Assembly: GCA_946482335.1 (NCBI GenBank)
Contig: CAMLRG010000005.1
Span: 1 to 58,553, forward strand
Direction of reading: 5' to 3'
DNA length: 58,553 nucleotides
DNA from: an uncultured Duganella sp.
GTDB lineage: Bacteria > Pseudomonadota > Gammaproteobacteria > Burkholderiales > Burkholderiaceae
Positions within the stretch are counted from its first letter, which is position 1; every line of letters begins with the position of its first letter. The notes below the pieces were generated by a model. That model was not told the DNA's origin and did not search any database. It saw only the letters and a list, made by a program, of their open reading frames with translations. Positions 1 through 10,300 of this stretch are shown here, piece by piece. Both the position numbers and the translations under genes were made by a program.

Positions 1-1
1 C

Positions 2-34
2 GCCAGCGCGCTGCTGCTGCCGCGCGAAAGCTAG
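2..34 (+). CDS. possible C-terminal end of a gene entering from the left edge
   Basis: One plus-strand frame reads ASALLLPRES and then TAG at 32-34, four bases before the end of the convergent transglycosylase gene. It may be the tail of a gene starting outside the window. Ten codons are too few to identify a family, and an open frame of this length can occur by chance. Confidence 0.25.
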   Translation, partial: ASALLLPRES

Positions 35-38
35 GGCC

Positions 39-713
39 TTACAGCTTCCACTTGTTCCAGGCGGCGAGGACGGCGTTGGGGTATTCGGGGCGGCCGCGGC
101 TGCCGTTGTAGCGGCCCAGCGCGAGATACAGGTTGCCGCGCTCCATGTCGATGTACATGCGCAGGATGGAGCAGCCATAGCGCAGGTTGGTCTGCATATT
201 GAACAGCTTGGAGCGGTCGCGGTCGCCGATCACGTTGGTCCAGAACGGCATCACCTGCATGTAGCCGCGCGCGCCGACGATCGATACGGCGTATTTGCGG
301 TAAGCCGATTCCACCTGGATCAAACCCAGCACCAGGCCCGGGTCGAGCCCGGCCCGGCGTGCCTCGTACCAGGCGGTTTCAAGGAATTCGCGGCGCGTGA
401 ATTCGTCCGGCAGCCTGCGCTTCAAGCGGTCCGACATGGCCGAGTGCCAGGCTTCGTACTGGACCCGGTCGGCGGGATTGAGGAAGACCGGCTTGGGCGG
501 CCGCGCATCCATGATGGCGTTGGACAGCGCCAGCCGCACCGAGTCGGCCAGCGCTTCCTCCTTCTGGTTGCCGGCAAAGCCGAACGGCGCGCACAGCACG
601 CCGGTGGCAAAGGCGACCGTGTGCCACCAGCGCAGGGGCCGCGCCCACCAGCGGCGCCGTTCGCGGCCGGTCCTGTGCGCAATCCCTTTCGCTGGGCCAG
701 CCATGGCGGTCAC
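39..713 (-). CDS. lytic transglycosylase, SLT domain
   Basis: Likely cleaves the glycosidic bond of peptidoglycan to give 1,6-anhydromuramyl products in the periplasm. An arginine-rich stretch followed by a hydrophobic segment (about residues 31-47) looks like a membrane anchor or signal peptide. The SLT domain fills the C-terminal half. The probable catalytic Glu is E135 in LIQVESAY, followed by the family signature ARGYMQVMP and the late motif LALGRYNGS. The frame opens with GTG at 713, which overlaps the proS stop (TGA, 710-712) as GTGA and suggests translational coupling. An in-frame ATG at 704 is an alternative start. The gene lies directly downstream of proS and is probably cotranscribed with it. 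The SLT family call is firm; the exact subfamily and start are not. Confidence 0.85.
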   Translation of the reverse strand: MTAMAGPAKGIAHRTGRERRRWWARPLRWWHTVAFATGVLCAPFGFAGNQKEEALADSVRLALSNAIMDARPPKPVFLNPADRVQYEAWHSAMSDRLKRRLPDEFTRREFLETAWYEARRAGLDPGLVLGLIQVESAYRKYAVSIVGARGYMQVMPFWTNVIGDRDRSKLFNMQTNLRYGCSILRMYIDMERGNLYLALGRYNGSRGRPEYPNAVLAAWNKWKL

Positions 714-2434
714 TGCTGGATTTTGCCCTTGATGAAGGCCAGGGCGTCGGCCACCGGTACGGCAGTTGCTTCGGTATCGCGGCGGCCCTGGTATTCCAGG
801 TTGCCTTCCTTCAGGCCGCGCTCGCCGATCACCACGCGGTGCGGCACGCCGATCAGTTCCCAGTCGGCGAACATGGCGCCGGGGCGCTGGCCGCGGTCAT
901 CCAGGATGACGTCGATGCCGGCTTCCACGCAAGCGTTGTACAGCTTTTCGGTCTCCGCCTTGACCAGCTCGGAGCGGTCCATGCCCATCGGGCACAGCAC
1001 CAGTTCGAACGGCGCCAGTGAAGTCGGCCAGATGATGCCCTTGTCGTCGAAGTTCTGCTCGATGGCGGCGCCCAGGATGCGGGTGATGCCGATGCCGTAG
1101 CAGCCCATTTGCAGCGGCGCGGGCTTCTGGTTCTCGTCCAGGAAGGTGGCCTGCATCGATTCGGAGTAGGCGGTACCCAGTTGGAACACGTGGCCCACTT
1201 CGATGCCGCGTTCGATCGCCAGCACGCCTTTGCCGTCCGGCGAAGCATCGCCTTCCACCACGTTGCGCAGGTCGGCCACGATGGCAGGTTCGGCCACGTC
1301 GCGGCCCCAGTTGGCGCCGGTGTAGTGGTAATCCTCTTCGTTGGCGCCGGTCACGAAGTCCGACATCAGGGCCACGGTGCGGTCGGCCACCACGGTGACC
1401 GGGCCCTTGGTGCCGATCGGGCCCAGGTAGCCAGGCTTGCAGCCATACACTTCCAGGATTTCGGCTTCGGTGGAGAAGCGGTTCTGCGCCAGGCCCGGCA
1501 CTTTGCCGGCCTTGATTTCGTTCAGCTCATGGTCGCCGCGCAGCAGCAGCATGAAGTGCTGCTTGGAGCCGTCTTCCTTGTCGACCGTCAGGGCGATGGT
1601 CTTGACGGTCTGCTTCAGGTCGATGCCCAGCAGCTTGGCCACGTCTTCGCACTTGGCCGCCTTCGGGGTCGAAGTCTTGGCCAGGGCGGCGCCGGCAGCG
1701 GCGCGCGAACCGGTGGCGATGGCTTCCGCCGCTTCCATATTGGCCGCGTAGTCGGAGGTTGGGCAGTACACCAGCGCGTCTTCGCCGGTGGAGGCGATCA
1801 CGTGGAATTCATGCGAACCGGTGCCGCCGATGGCGCCGTTGTCCGCCGCCACGGCACGGAACTTCAGGCCGAAGCGGGTGAAGATCCTGGTGTAGGCGTC
1901 GAACATGATCTGATACGACTTTTGCATGCCTTCCAGGTCGCGGTCGAAGGAGTAAGCATCCTTCATGGTGAATTCGCGGCCGCGCATCAAGCCAAAACGT
2001 GGGCGGCGTTCATCGCGGAACTTGGTCTGGATGTGGTAAAAATTCAACGGAATCTGGCGATAGGACTTGATCTCACTGCGCACCACGTCGGTAATCACTT
2101 CCTCGGAAGTCGGCTGGATCGCGAAGTCGCGGCCGTGGCGGTCTTTCACGCGCAGCAGTTCCGGGCCCATCTTGTCCCAACGGCCGGTTTCCTGCCACAG
2201 TTCCGCCGGCTGGACCAGCGGCATCAGCAGCTCGATAGCGCCGGCCTTGTTCATTTCTTCGCGTACGATCGCTTCGACTTTACGGATCACTTTCAGGCCC
2301 ATCGGCATATACGTGTAAATGCCGGAACCGAGGCGTTTGATCATGCCCGCGCGCATCATCAACTGGTGGCTGACGATCTCCGCGTCAGATGGAGCTTCCT
2401 TGAGGGTTGAAATAAAAAAGCGAGATGCACGCAT
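710..2434 (-). CDS. proS: prolyl-tRNA synthetase
   Basis: Cytoplasmic class II synthetase that charges tRNA-Pro. At 574 residues it is the long bacterial form with the editing (INS) domain between class II motifs 2 and 3. Visible signatures are the N-terminal [17 protein letters not shown], motif 1 around GIYTYMPMG, motif 2 in [17 protein letters not shown], the insertion domain from about residue 225 to 405 (including GTGSHEF just before it), motif 3 near [11 protein letters not shown], and a C-terminal anticodon-binding domain with [12 protein letters not shown]. The ATG at 2434 gives the usual N-terminus. It is divergent from rppH, an arrangement also seen in other betaproteobacteria. The lytic transglycosylase overlaps its 3' end by 4 nt. 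Confidence 0.98.
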   Translation of the reverse strand: MRASRFFISTLKEAPSDAEIVSHQLMMRAGMIKRLGSGIYTYMPMGLKVIRKVEAIVREEMNKAGAIELLMPLVQPAELWQETGRWDKMGPELLRVKDRHGRDFAIQPTSEEVITDVVRSEIKSYRQIPLNFYHIQTKFRDERRPRFGLMRGREFTMKDAYSFDRDLEGMQKSYQIMFDAYTRIFTRFGLKFRAVAADNGAIGGTGSHEFHVIASTGEDALVYCPTSDYAANMEAAEAIATGSRAAAGAALAKTSTPKAAKCEDVAKLLGIDLKQTVKTIALTVDKEDGSKQHFMLLLRGDHELNEIKAGKVPGLAQNRFSTEAEILEVYGCKPGYLGPIGTKGPVTVVADRTVALMSDFVTGANEEDYHYTGANWGRDVAEPAIVADLRNVVEGDASPDGKGVLAIERGIEVGHVFQLGTAYSESMQATFLDENQKPAPLQMGCYGIGITRILGAAIEQNFDDKGIIWPTSLAPFELVLCPMGMDRSELVKAETEKLYNACVEAGIDVILDDRGQRPGAMFADWELIGVPHRVVIGERGLKEGNLEYQGRRDTEATAVPVADALAFIKGKIQQ

Positions 2435-2596
2435 ATCGGTGAATTCTTTTTAAAAAGAGAGAGTTATAATCGACCTAATTTTAAAGGATTAGCTGGCCCG
2501 ATGCGTCCAAACTTTATACAAAGAGCGCTATTACAGTTGGATTTGTAGTCAAAAATATAAGAGGACGCCTCGGCCACAGAAAGTTTGAGGTGCAAT
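2435..2596. promoter_or_regulatory. divergent proS/rppH intergenic region
   Basis: This AT-rich 162-bp spacer between two divergent housekeeping genes must hold both promoters. A TATAAT hexamer sits at 2465-2470 on the plus strand. No convincing -35 box lies 16-18 bp upstream of it, so its use as a -10 is uncertain. No other structure was seen. Confidence 0.3.
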
Positions 2597-3202
2597 ATGC
2601 TCGATCGTGAAGGGTTTCGCCCCAACGTCGGCATCATCCTGCTCAACTCGCACAACGAGGTGTGGTGGGGAAAGCGGGTGCGCGAGCACTCGTGGCAGTT
2701 CCCGCAAGGCGGGATCAAGTACGGTGAAACGCCGGAGCAGGCGATGTATCGCGAGCTCGAAGAGGAAATCGGACTGCGTCCGGAACACGTGAAAATCATC
2801 GGTCGCACGCGCGACTGGCTGCGTTACGAGGTGCCCGATCACTTCATCAAGCGGGAAATCCGCGGCCATTACCGTGGCCAGAAGCAGATCTGGTTCTTGC
2901 TGCGCATGTGCGCGCGCGACAATGACGTGAACCTGCGCCTGACCGACCATCCGGAATTCGACGCCTGGCGCTGGCACGACTACTGGGTTCCGCTGGACGT
3001 GGTGATCGAATTCAAGCGCGAAGTCTACCAGCGCGCCTTGCAGGAGCTGTCACGCTTCCTGACCTGGCCGGCGCATGGCGACCGTCGTCATTCCTCGCGC
3101 TACCTGCGCCAGCCGCATGGCCAGCGGGGACAGCGCAGCAGCGACAAGCCGCAGCAGCCGGCCGTGACGCCCACGCCCGAAGAACTAGCCACCAAAGAAT
3201 AA
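2597..3202 (+). CDS. rppH: RNA pyrophosphohydrolase (Nudix)
   Basis: Removes pyrophosphate from 5'-triphosphorylated mRNA and so triggers RNase E-dependent decay in the cytoplasm. The product is 201 residues. It begins [17 protein letters not shown], the usual RppH start, and carries the Nudix box at residues 38-60 (GGIKYGE, then REL.EE.GL). The ATG at 2597 is preferred over an in-frame TTG at 2585 because GAGGTG precedes it by a few bases. The C-terminal 40 residues are a basic, Gln/Ser/Pro-rich tail that looks disordered. It is divergent from proS and followed by a palindromic repeat and the DUF1841 gene. Confidence 0.95.
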   Translation: MLDREGFRPNVGIILLNSHNEVWWGKRVREHSWQFPQGGIKYGETPEQAMYRELEEEIGLRPEHVKIIGRTRDWLRYEVPDHFIKREIRGHYRGQKQIWFLLRMCARDNDVNLRLTDHPEFDAWRWHDYWVPLDVVIEFKREVYQRALQELSRFLTWPAHGDRRHSSRYLRQPHGQRGQRSSDKPQQPAVTPTPEELATKE

Positions 3203-3223
3203 GCCCGCAGCGGCTGATCTGCC

Positions 3224-3263
3224 GGGGTCCGGCCCTTCGGGCCTGACCCCGCCTTACCGGTTT
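3224..3263. repeat. palindromic intergenic repeat, short variant
   Basis: An imperfect hairpin GGGGTC..GGCCC-TTC-GGGCC..GACCCC spans 3224-3250. It is followed by TTACCGGTTT at 3254-3263, the same right-hand bracket seen in the other copies of this family in the window. It lies between rppH and the DUF1841 gene and may act as an RNA hairpin or partial terminator. Confidence 0.6.
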
Positions 3264-3274
3264 AAAAGAAGAGA

Positions 3275-3700
3275 ATGTTCACCCCCTCCTCCCACGACGT
3301 GCGCCGCTTCTTCTGCGACGTCTACCGCAAAGCCAACGCCAACGAGATCATGTCGCCGATCGAGCTGATCGCCCGCGACTGGATCATGGAGCACCCCGAA
3401 TACCACGACCAGCTGAAGGACGCCGAAGAAGCCATCGCGCGCGACTACTCGGTCGAAGGCGGCCAGGCCAACCCCTTCCTGCACTTGTCGATGCACCTGT
3501 CGATCACCGAGCAACTGTCGATCGACCAGCCGCGCGGCATCCGCCCGGCGTTCGAAGCGCTTGCGCGCAAGCTCGGCTCCGAGCACGAAGCGCACCACGA
3601 AATCATGGAATGCCTGGGCGAGATGATCTGGAATTCGCAGCGCCGCGGCGTGCCGCCGGACGGTGCGGCCTATGTGGAAGCGGTCAAGCGCCGGATTTAA
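3275..3700 (+). CDS. DUF1841 family protein
   Basis: A 141-residue protein of a conserved proteobacterial family of unknown function. The N-terminal MFTPS..DVRRFF, the central NPFLHLSMHLSI..QLSIDQPRGI block and the C-terminal HEAHHEIMECLGEMIW segment are the features recognised. The repeated His residues could bind metal, but that is speculation. No signal peptide is seen, so it is probably cytoplasmic. The start is supported by AAGAAGAGA directly upstream. Its last 4 bases overlap the end of the convergent small membrane gene at 3697. Confidence 0.85.
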   Translation: MFTPSSHDVRRFFCDVYRKANANEIMSPIELIARDWIMEHPEYHDQLKDAEEAIARDYSVEGGQANPFLHLSMHLSITEQLSIDQPRGIRPAFEALARKLGSEHEAHHEIMECLGEMIWNSQRRGVPPDGAAYVEAVKRRI

Positions 3701-3939
3701 GCCTCGTCCACGCGGACGATGGGCATATACCAGATCACGGCAAACACCAGCGGGCTGGTGACCGCTGCGAAAGCCACGGCGCGCAGCAAATGCTCCGACT
3801 CCACCGCCAGCGCCGGCGCCACGTTGATCAGCCACGGCAGCGTGGCTGCCAGCAGCGCCTGCGACCTGCGCCCCAACCTGGCGATCTGGCACAGCGCCAG
3901 CACCGCCACGCCGGCCAGTAATGCGGTTAACAACACCAT
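3697..3939 (-). CDS. small two-helix membrane protein, unknown function
   Basis: An 80-residue hydrophobic protein with one transmembrane segment at about residues 2-17 (VLLTALLAGVAVLALC) and a second near residues 55-72 (AFAAVTSPLVFAVIWYMPI). A middle stretch around residues 28-46 is also hydrophobic and could form a third. The ATG at 3939 has an excellent ribosome-binding site (GGAGG, 8-nt spacing) and is preferred to longer upstream readings. No family was recognised. It is preceded by a 38-bp element that also occurs upstream of the next gene at the same distance, which suggests shared control. It converges with the DUF1841 gene. Confidence 0.65.
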   Translation of the reverse strand: MVLLTALLAGVAVLALCQIARLGRRSQALLAATLPWLINVAPALAVESEHLLRAVAFAAVTSPLVFAVIWYMPIVRVDEA

Positions 3940-3970
3940 GATTCGACACCTCCGCGATTGCTCTATGCAT

Positions 3971-4008
3971 CCATCATAGTCGAATAGTGCCGCACGGAAA
4001 CTATCCAA
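3971..4008 (-). promoter_or_regulatory. shared upstream element, copy 1
   Basis: This 38-bp stretch aligns without gaps to 4508-4545 with 30 of 38 positions identical, including an unbroken GGAAACTATCCAA. It ends about 31 bp before the ATG of the 80-residue gene. On the minus strand it reads TTGGATAGTTTCC at its upstream end and CTATGATGG at its downstream end. A promoter for a dedicated sigma factor or an activator site is the simplest reading, but no factor is identified. Confidence 0.5.
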
Positions 4009-4030
4009 AAATCGCAAACGCGCCAATAAT

Positions 4031-4477
4031 TTATGCCAAAGTCCTGAGCACGCAATAGCCGCCCCACAGGCGCGCATCCAGCGTCGCCGCCAGTTGGCCG
4101 TCGGTGCGTAAATGGATGCAGGCGCCCGCATGCACTTCCAGCCGCGCCAGCATTTCGCGCAGCGTGGCCTGGCCGACAAAATCGGTCCACGCGGCCCCGG
4201 CACCAGGACCGCTGCGCGGCGTGACGATGGCGTGGCTGGAGCCGAATGCCGTCGCCAGCCGCAGCGCAAGGCCGGCCAGCCTGGCCCGGCTGCCGATCCC
4301 CTTCAATACATGCGGCCACAGGAAGGCGTCGTCGCACAATTCCAGCGCCACCACATGCGGGGTAGCCTGGCGCGCCATCATCGGCAGCCCGCCAACGCGG
4401 CTCAGCGCGCGGTCCACCCGCCGTAGCAAGCCGCGCGGCGGCAGCGCATGCCCGACATATATTGTCGAAGTTTCCAT
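4031..4477 (-). CDS. hypothetical protein, 148 residues
   Basis: No family was recognised. The protein begins METSTIYVGHALPPRGL and has no signal peptide or membrane helix. The middle is Ala/Leu/Arg-rich and the end reads RLWGGYCVLRTLA. The start is supported by GGAGGGAACTACC immediately upstream. It has the same orientation as the 80-residue membrane gene downstream, separated by 91 bp that hold that gene's own copy of the shared element, so the two look like separately transcribed but co-regulated units. Codon use resembles that of real genes nearby. Confidence 0.6.
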   Translation of the reverse strand: METSTIYVGHALPPRGLLRRVDRALSRVGGLPMMARQATPHVVALELCDDAFLWPHVLKGIGSRARLAGLALRLATAFGSSHAIVTPRSGPGAGAAWTDFVGQATLREMLARLEVHAGACIHLRTDGQLAATLDARLWGGYCVLRTLA

Positions 4478-4507
4478 GGTAGTTCCCTCCGTGCATCTAA
4501 GCCTTTT

Positions 4508-4545
4508 CCAGCATAGACCACGAATGCCGCGAGGAAACTATCCAA
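4508..4545 (-). promoter_or_regulatory. shared upstream element, copy 2
   Basis: Second copy of the 38-bp element, 30 bp upstream of the ATG at 4477. The conserved core is TGCCGC, two variable bases, then GGAAACTATCCAA (plus-strand reading). The near-equal distance to both start codons argues for a functional promoter or operator rather than chance. Confidence 0.5.
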
Positions 4546-4557
4546 TAATTGCGCCGC

Positions 4558-6747
4558 TCACGCCAGCCGCAGGCCTGCCTTAGAGAAGGGCAATTCGGTG
4601 CAGCGTTTGCCGGTGGCAGCGAACAGGGCGTTGGCGACGGCCGGCGCCAGTGGCCCGACCGCTTCCTCGCCGACGCCGCCAGGCGCTTCGTTGCTGTCGA
4701 CGACCACGATGTCCATCGCCGGCGTCTCGGCCAGCGACAGCAGCCGGTAGTCGGTGAAGTTGGACTGCTCCACCGCGCCATCCTTGACAGTGATCTCGCC
4801 ATAGAAGGCCGCCGTCAGCGCAAAGATGTTCCCGCCCTCCATCTGGCCCCGCACGTTGCGCGGGTTGACCGCGATACCGCAATCGACCACCGTGGTCACG
4901 CGGTGCAGCCTGACGCGCGACTGCGCATCGACCGACAGCTCGACCACCTGGCCGATATGGCTGCCATTGGCGCGCGTGAACGCCATGCCGCGATGGCGTC
5001 CCGGCTCCGCCGGTTGGCGCCAGTTCGAGCGCTGTTCCAGCGTGTCGAGTACGCGCAGTTCGCGCGAGTCCGGCTTCACCAGCTTACGGCGGTAATCGAA
5101 GGGATCCGTCTTCGCCAGCTGCGCCAGCTCGTCGATGAACGATTCCGTGGCAAAGACGTTCTGCGTTGCCGCCACCGCGCGCCAGTAGCCAAGCGGCACA
5201 CCGGCATCGACCGTGTTGGTGCGCTGGATGAAGCCGGGGATGGCGTAGTAATGCGTCAGGTGCAAGCCGACAGCGCTGCGGTCGAAGGGCTTGGCATACT
5301 GCTTGTCGGCGCCGAAGCGCGAATAGTTGAACAGCGTGTCGCAAGCGCTGTCCATGCGCAGCGCCGCCACGGCGCCTGCCGCATCGAGGCTGGCGCGCAG
5401 CCTTAGCACGGCCGCCGGGCGATGGTAGCCATGCCGCATGTCTTCCTCGCGGCTCCAAAGCAGCTTGACCGGCACGCCGGCCTCCTTCGCGATCAAGGCC
5501 GCCTGCACGGCAAAGTCGGCCTCGATTCGGCGTCCGAAACCGCCGCCGCTCAGGGTGGTATGGATGGAGACGGCTTCCGGCGCGATGCCCAGCGCCTTGG
5601 AGACGAAGGTGCGGGCCGTGTCCTGCGCCTGGGTCGGCAGCCACAGTTCGGCCTTGCCGTCCTTGACGATGGCGGTGCCGTTCATTGGCTCCATCGTGGC
5701 ATGTGCCAGGAGCGGCACGGTATAAGTCCGGTCCAGCGTGCTGGCTGCGCGCGCCAAGCCCGCGTTATGCGCGGCAATCAGGTCTTCGGCTTTTGCGTTG
5801 CGCGGCACGACCAGTTCGCCCTCCTTCTGCACGGCGTCGCGCAGCATGTCGCGGTACGGCGCGCTCGAATGCTTGCTTGCCGAACCGAGATCCCACTGGG
5901 GCTTGAGCGCATTGAGGGCTTGCTGCGCGCGCCAGTAGCTGTCCGCCACCACGGCCACCGCATCTGGCAGGCGCACAACCTTTTTCACGCCGCGCTTTGC
6001 CAGTGCCGGCTGCGGATCGACCGCCGCCAGCTTGCCGCCGAAATGCGGGCATTGCAGGATGGCGGCGTGCAGCATGCCGGGCAGCTGCACGTCGATGCCG
6101 TACACCGCGCTGCCGTCGGTCTTGGCCGGCAGATCGAGGCGCGCCACGTCCTTGCCCATGTGGCGCCAGCGCTCCTTCGGCATCAGCAGCGGGTCGGCCG
6201 GCACCGGTTGCGCGGCGGCTTGCCGCACCAGTTTTGCGTAAGCGACCTTGCGGCCGCTGGCGGCGTGGACGACCATGCCAGCCTGCGTATCGCACTCGGC
6301 GGCCGGCACCTTCCATTCAGCGGCAGCCGCGCCCACCAGCATCGCGCGGGCCTGGGCGCCAGCCTTGCGCAGATGCGGGAACTGGCGCGCCACGCCGCCG
6401 CTGCCATAGGTCGCGTACTCGCCCCAGCCGGGGTTGATGAACTGCTTCTCGACCGGCGCCATCTCGATGCGGATGGTCTTCCAGTCCAGATCCATTTCAT
6501 CGGCCAGCATCTGGGCGATGGCGGTGCCGGTGCCCTGCCCGATTTCGCTGGTATTGGAGAGCACGGTCACGCTGCCATCCGGCGCGATGCGCACCCAGCC
6601 CGGCGGCTGCGGTGGCGGCGCCGGCGGCGCTGCGCCCGCGCCAGCCGTGCCCGCAGCCGGCGCATTGGCCGCCGTCGTCATCGGCCCGATGGCGACCAGC
6701 ACGCCGCCGGTCGCCAGCGTCTTGAGGAAATCACGGCGCTTGCTCAT
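4558..6747 (-). CDS. molybdenum hydroxylase large subunit, IorB type
   Basis: A 729-residue molybdopterin-binding subunit of the xanthine dehydrogenase superfamily, close to isoquinoline 1-oxidoreductase beta subunit and membrane-bound aldehyde dehydrogenases. It would hydroxylate an N-heterocycle or oxidise an aldehyde; the substrate cannot be told from sequence. The N-terminus has a twin-arginine signal ([15 protein letters not shown]), implying Tat export of the folded cofactor-loaded enzyme. A Pro/Ala-rich linker follows. The cofactor-binding motif [12 protein letters not shown] lies near residue 402, and the probable active-site Glu is in GVGEEAVGP near residue 694. The ATG at 6747 overlaps the end of the iron-sulfur subunit gene as ATGA. 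No cytochrome or MobA/XdhC-type maturation gene adjoins it. Confidence 0.88.
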   Translation of the reverse strand: MSKRRDFLKTLATGGVLVAIGPMTTAANAPAAGTAGAGAAPPAPPPQPPGWVRIAPDGSVTVLSNTSEIGQGTGTAIAQMLADEMDLDWKTIRIEMAPVEKQFINPGWGEYATYGSGGVARQFPHLRKAGAQARAMLVGAAAAEWKVPAAECDTQAGMVVHAASGRKVAYAKLVRQAAAQPVPADPLLMPKERWRHMGKDVARLDLPAKTDGSAVYGIDVQLPGMLHAAILQCPHFGGKLAAVDPQPALAKRGVKKVVRLPDAVAVVADSYWRAQQALNALKPQWDLGSASKHSSAPYRDMLRDAVQKEGELVVPRNAKAEDLIAAHNAGLARAASTLDRTYTVPLLAHATMEPMNGTAIVKDGKAELWLPTQAQDTARTFVSKALGIAPEAVSIHTTLSGGGFGRRIEADFAVQAALIAKEAGVPVKLLWSREEDMRHGYHRPAAVLRLRASLDAAGAVAALRMDSACDTLFNYSRFGADKQYAKPFDRSAVGLHLTHYYAIPGFIQRTNTVDAGVPLGYWRAVAATQNVFATESFIDELAQLAKTDPFDYRRKLVKPDSRELRVLDTLEQRSNWRQPAEPGRHRGMAFTRANGSHIGQVVELSVDAQSRVRLHRVTTVVDCGIAVNPRNVRGQMEGGNIFALTAAFYGEITVKDGAVEQSNFTDYRLLSLAETPAMDIVVVDSNEAPGGVGEEAVGPLAPAVANALFAATGKRCTELPFSKAGLRLA

Positions 6748-7211
6748 GCTGCATCCTCCACCTTCATCCCCGCCGCACGGCGGATCGCACGCCTCACACG
6801 GGGATACGTACCGCAACGGCACAGGTTCGTCATCGCCGTATCGATCTGCGCGTCGGTCGGCTTGGGGTGGGCTTTGAGCAGCGCGGCCGCGGCCATCAGC
6901 ATGCCCGACTGGCAGTAACCGCATTGCGGCACCTGCTCCGCGATCCACGCCTGCTGCAGCGCGTGCGAACGGTCCGGCGACAGCGCCTCGATCGTCCGCA
7001 CCTTGCCCTTGCCGACCGCGCTGACCGGCATCACGCAACTGCGCACCACCTGGCCGTCGATGTGGACGGTGCAGGCGCCGCAGGCACCCGCGCCGCAGCC
7101 GTACTTGGTACCGGTCAAACCCAGCGTATCGCGCAGGACCCACAGCAGGGGCGTGTCGCCCTCGACATCCGCCGTGCGGGCGGCGCCGTTGATATTCAGT
7201 TTGAAAGCCAT
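6744..7211 (-). CDS. 2Fe-2S subunit of molybdenum hydroxylase, IorA type
   Basis: A 155-residue electron-transfer subunit partnering the downstream molybdopterin protein. The N-terminal plant-ferredoxin-type cluster has Cys in [18 protein letters not shown] plus a later Cys in VVRSC. The C-terminal helical domain holds the second cluster with [10 protein letters not shown] and [14 protein letters not shown]. The ATG at 7211 ([13 protein letters not shown]) is chosen because GGGGGAG lies just upstream; two in-frame ATGs further upstream lack such a site. The protein has no signal of its own and is presumably carried out with the Tat-bearing subunit. The gene order (Fe-S, then Mo subunit) is usual for this family. 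Confidence 0.92.
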   Translation of the reverse strand: MAFKLNINGAARTADVEGDTPLLWVLRDTLGLTGTKYGCGAGACGACTVHIDGQVVRSCVMPVSAVGKGKVRTIEALSPDRSHALQQAWIAEQVPQCGYCQSGMLMAAAALLKAHPKPTDAQIDTAMTNLCRCGTYPRVRRAIRRAAGMKVEDAA

Positions 7212-7261
7212 TGTCTCCCCCATCAAGTTGGTAGAGATTAACACCGGTCATGCTGTTGAAT

Positions 7262-7303
7262 TCACGGTTGGCTTGGGCGTGTGACGAAACGAGGCAACCG
7301 TGA
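7262..7303. promoter_or_regulatory. 9-bp inverted repeat upstream of the IorA-type gene
   Basis: TCACGGTTG (7262-7270) and CAACCGTGA (7295-7303) form a perfect 9-bp inverted repeat with a 24-bp spacer, about 50 bp upstream of the iron-sulfur subunit gene. It could be a regulator site for the hydroxylase operon. The dyad has no T tract, so a terminator is unlikely. Confidence 0.35.
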
Positions 7304-7316
7304 TTTAAGCGCCATC

Positions 7317-7350
7317 AAAAAAACGAAGGCCCGCGCTTGGCGGGCCCTCG
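7317..7350 (-). terminator. rho-independent terminator of the 7.4-18.9 kb operon
   Basis: Read on the minus strand, a 7-bp GGCCCGC/GCGGGCC stem (7328-7346) with a 5-nt loop is followed by CTTCG and a run of seven T residues. It lies 20 bp after the stop of the 1424-residue gene and would end that operon before the molybdenum hydroxylase genes. Confidence 0.8.
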
Positions 7351-7369
7351 GAGCACTGGATTAAGGCTG

Positions 7370-10300
7370 TTACTGCTGCGCCGCTGCCCAGCGACGTTGG
7401 CACTCCCGCAGCAAGCGACTGATCGCAGCGTGGACGGGGTGGATATCGCCCACGCCAAGGTTCTCCACGTCCTCGGCGGCAGTCACCAAGCCAGAAATCG
7501 CAGTCTCAAGGCTGGATGCATCTTTGCCCTGGCATGCGGCCATTGCTGCGCGAAGCTGCAGCACTACACTATCGCGTGTACGACCAGCCTGTTTGCCAAG
7601 GCTGGTCATTCCATTCAGCGAAACGATCGCCTTGCTTGCGTCTCCTACTACGTCACCCACCATGAAGGCGAGGGACTTTGGTGCGCCATAAAGCTGCACA
7701 TCACCTGTCGCCGGGTCAATGGTGCCGACAGTATTCACCACAGAATAGCTGCCCGCAGCCAGTGGCGCGGCAAACGTAAAGTCCCTCTTCCACTCGCCAT
7801 TCGTATCGAGCTCGAAGCCCCAACTGACGATGCGGGTATCGCCTTCAAACACGCCGCCGCCGGTCGATGCGACATAAGCGGCACCTTCCGGCAGCAGGGC
7901 ATTGGTCTGAGCCTGGAACTGAGGGCCTGCATTGGTTACATTAAAGCTGACCGGCACTTGCTGCCCCGGCCTCAGCTTGCCGTCATAAGGGAGCAGCACG
8001 TACTCCAGCGCCTTCGCCAGCAACGGTTGCCATTCGCCGTGTGCCGCCGAGCTGGCTGGCAAGTCAAACGCGAACTGAAGGGTACGGCCAGCGCCATACT
8101 GATTGCTGACGATAGCGGTGGCGCCGCCAGCCGGAACACCCGCGTTGAACTCGGCTTGGGAGGCACCACCCTCCAGATCAACACGGCTCGCACGGCCTAC
8201 GGTAGCGACATGGCCAGCAGCGAAGATCGTGCCGCCCAGGTCCACCGACAGATCGACCGGTCCAAACTTTCCGCGCCACCGCACACCGACAACGGCATCA
8301 AGTATCTTATTGCGCTGGTCATGTTCGCCGTCAACCAGCAATCCATCACCATTGAATACCGCTTCACGCAGTTCGTGCGGCAGCGTGCCCGGCAGTTTGT
8401 CCTGTTTGCCGGAGAGCCAGTACGTGTTATAGCTGCCGGAACGGAGTCCTCGCTTGAAGTCCGCTTCGTTCAAAACCACGGAATGCGGCACATCCAGTGC
8501 CGTCAGCAGGCGAGCGATTTCCTGGGCACGAGTGGTTTGGCATGCCGGATCATTGGCCGCTTCCGCGTCATCCTTGCAGGACACCAGTGCCAGCACATTG
8601 CTCCGCGCGCTAGCCTGAGTATTATATGAAAGCGTCAACACCGTAAGAGGCACCTGCGCAATCGCCAAGGACTTCCCGCCTACCTTTGCTGAGAGTACCG
8701 CCACCACACTGCCACCCTGCGTGCCAACCGCCTGCCAATCCGCCGATCCTTGGTAGGTGCCACCGATAGGAATGTCGGCGCTAAACGGATAACTTGCGAT
8801 CACGCGTTCGGTTGCAGGTTCAACGATGCTCAATGTCAGCGGGAGCGCAGCAAACGCCGCGTTGCCGGCATTAGTCGCTGCGAACGACAGCTTGACATGC
8901 TGCCCATCATGCAGGCGGCTTGCGGCCGAAGCGAGCGAGGCGGTCAAACCGGCGCCTGTATCGGAGCTGGATGCAACCTTGAATTGTGTTTCCGATTGCG
9001 CGAGCAGCATGCCGTTCGCGCCATGAACCAGCAAGCGCGCCACATAAGTTCCCGGCGCCGCACCTGACAATTGCACCGTATAGGCCAGACTCTTGCTCCC
9101 GGACGGAAGCAGCTGCATAAGCGCCTCTACTTTCTCGAAACGCACTGTACCATCGGTGTTCAGTAACTGTGTAGTAACGCGTGCATTGTCCAGGCTGGCG
9201 TTGGTCAAGGCGTTTACTACGCGGTCGGAAACGCGCACTTGCTCGTACGGGCCGTACTCGCGTTTGTCCACATTGATCGAAGCCGTCGCCTGTGCTCCGG
9301 ATGCGGTCACGATGCTGAACGAACTGTTGCCGCTAGCAGCAACCTTGCCGCTTGCATCCAGGACTTCCGCCAGCACACGATAGCTGCCCGCATACAGCGA
9401 GCCAGTGGACAGCACCAGGCCGCCAAATGGCAGATTGCCACCGGCAGCGATTTGCTGCACAGTGGCGGTGCCGACCACGTAAACAGGTACGCCGGCTGCA
9501 TCAAGCAGCGTCACCCGCACCGAAGCATTGGCAGGGAAGGCGCTCAGGTTGCTCACCAGACTGCTCACCAGCACAGCTTCGTTGGCGCCGTAACTTGGCT
9601 TGTCGGTGCTGGCCACGACCCGATAGATGGAAGCCAGAACTGCAACAGCCTGCCCTCCCAATTCTGTGCGCACGTCGTTGCCATTTACGTCCTTGTACAG
9701 CAACTCCAGTTTGGCTACCACCGGTCGCCGTTCTCCGGGAACCGGATTCTTGAAGATGATATCGAAGCCAAGGTCTTTGGCAATATCGGCCGGGAACCGG
9801 TCGAAATTCCATTCCACATGGACCTCGCCGTTGGTCGTTTTGATACTAGCCGGTGCAGTCTGGAACGAAGCCTGGTCGATTTCAATATCCTTTGCGGGCA
9901 ACGTGGCAAGCACGCGCACTCCTTGTAGCGTAGGCACCAGGCCCAGGCCAACGGGTTGTTGCGCCTTGTTTCCCGCCCCGTCTTCAACGATCACATTGCC
10001 GGTTCCAGGCCTGCTGGTATCGATCCGGGTGACGCTGAACTGCACGGCCTGTGCGCCCGGCACGAAGGGTACTGTTTCGAGACGCAGGTTGATCGAGTCT
10101 GGCGAGAGCAATACTTTGAATACACCGGTATCACGATCGAGCACGCCGTCGCCATTGACATCTTCTCCTGCGTCAAGCTTGCCGTTGCCATTCGCATCTT
10201 CGGACCGCCGGCCAACTTTTCCGTCGCCGTTCAAATCTTCGCCTACGTCGAGCAAACTGTTGGCATTTGCGTCCTCGCTATCCGAAGCGCTGCCTTGCAA

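Noticed and set aside
4558..7251. reading the molybdenum hydroxylase as one 897-residue protein
   Set aside because: The extra N-terminal part is out of frame with the Fe-S subunit gene that covers it; the Tat signal at 6747 marks the true start.
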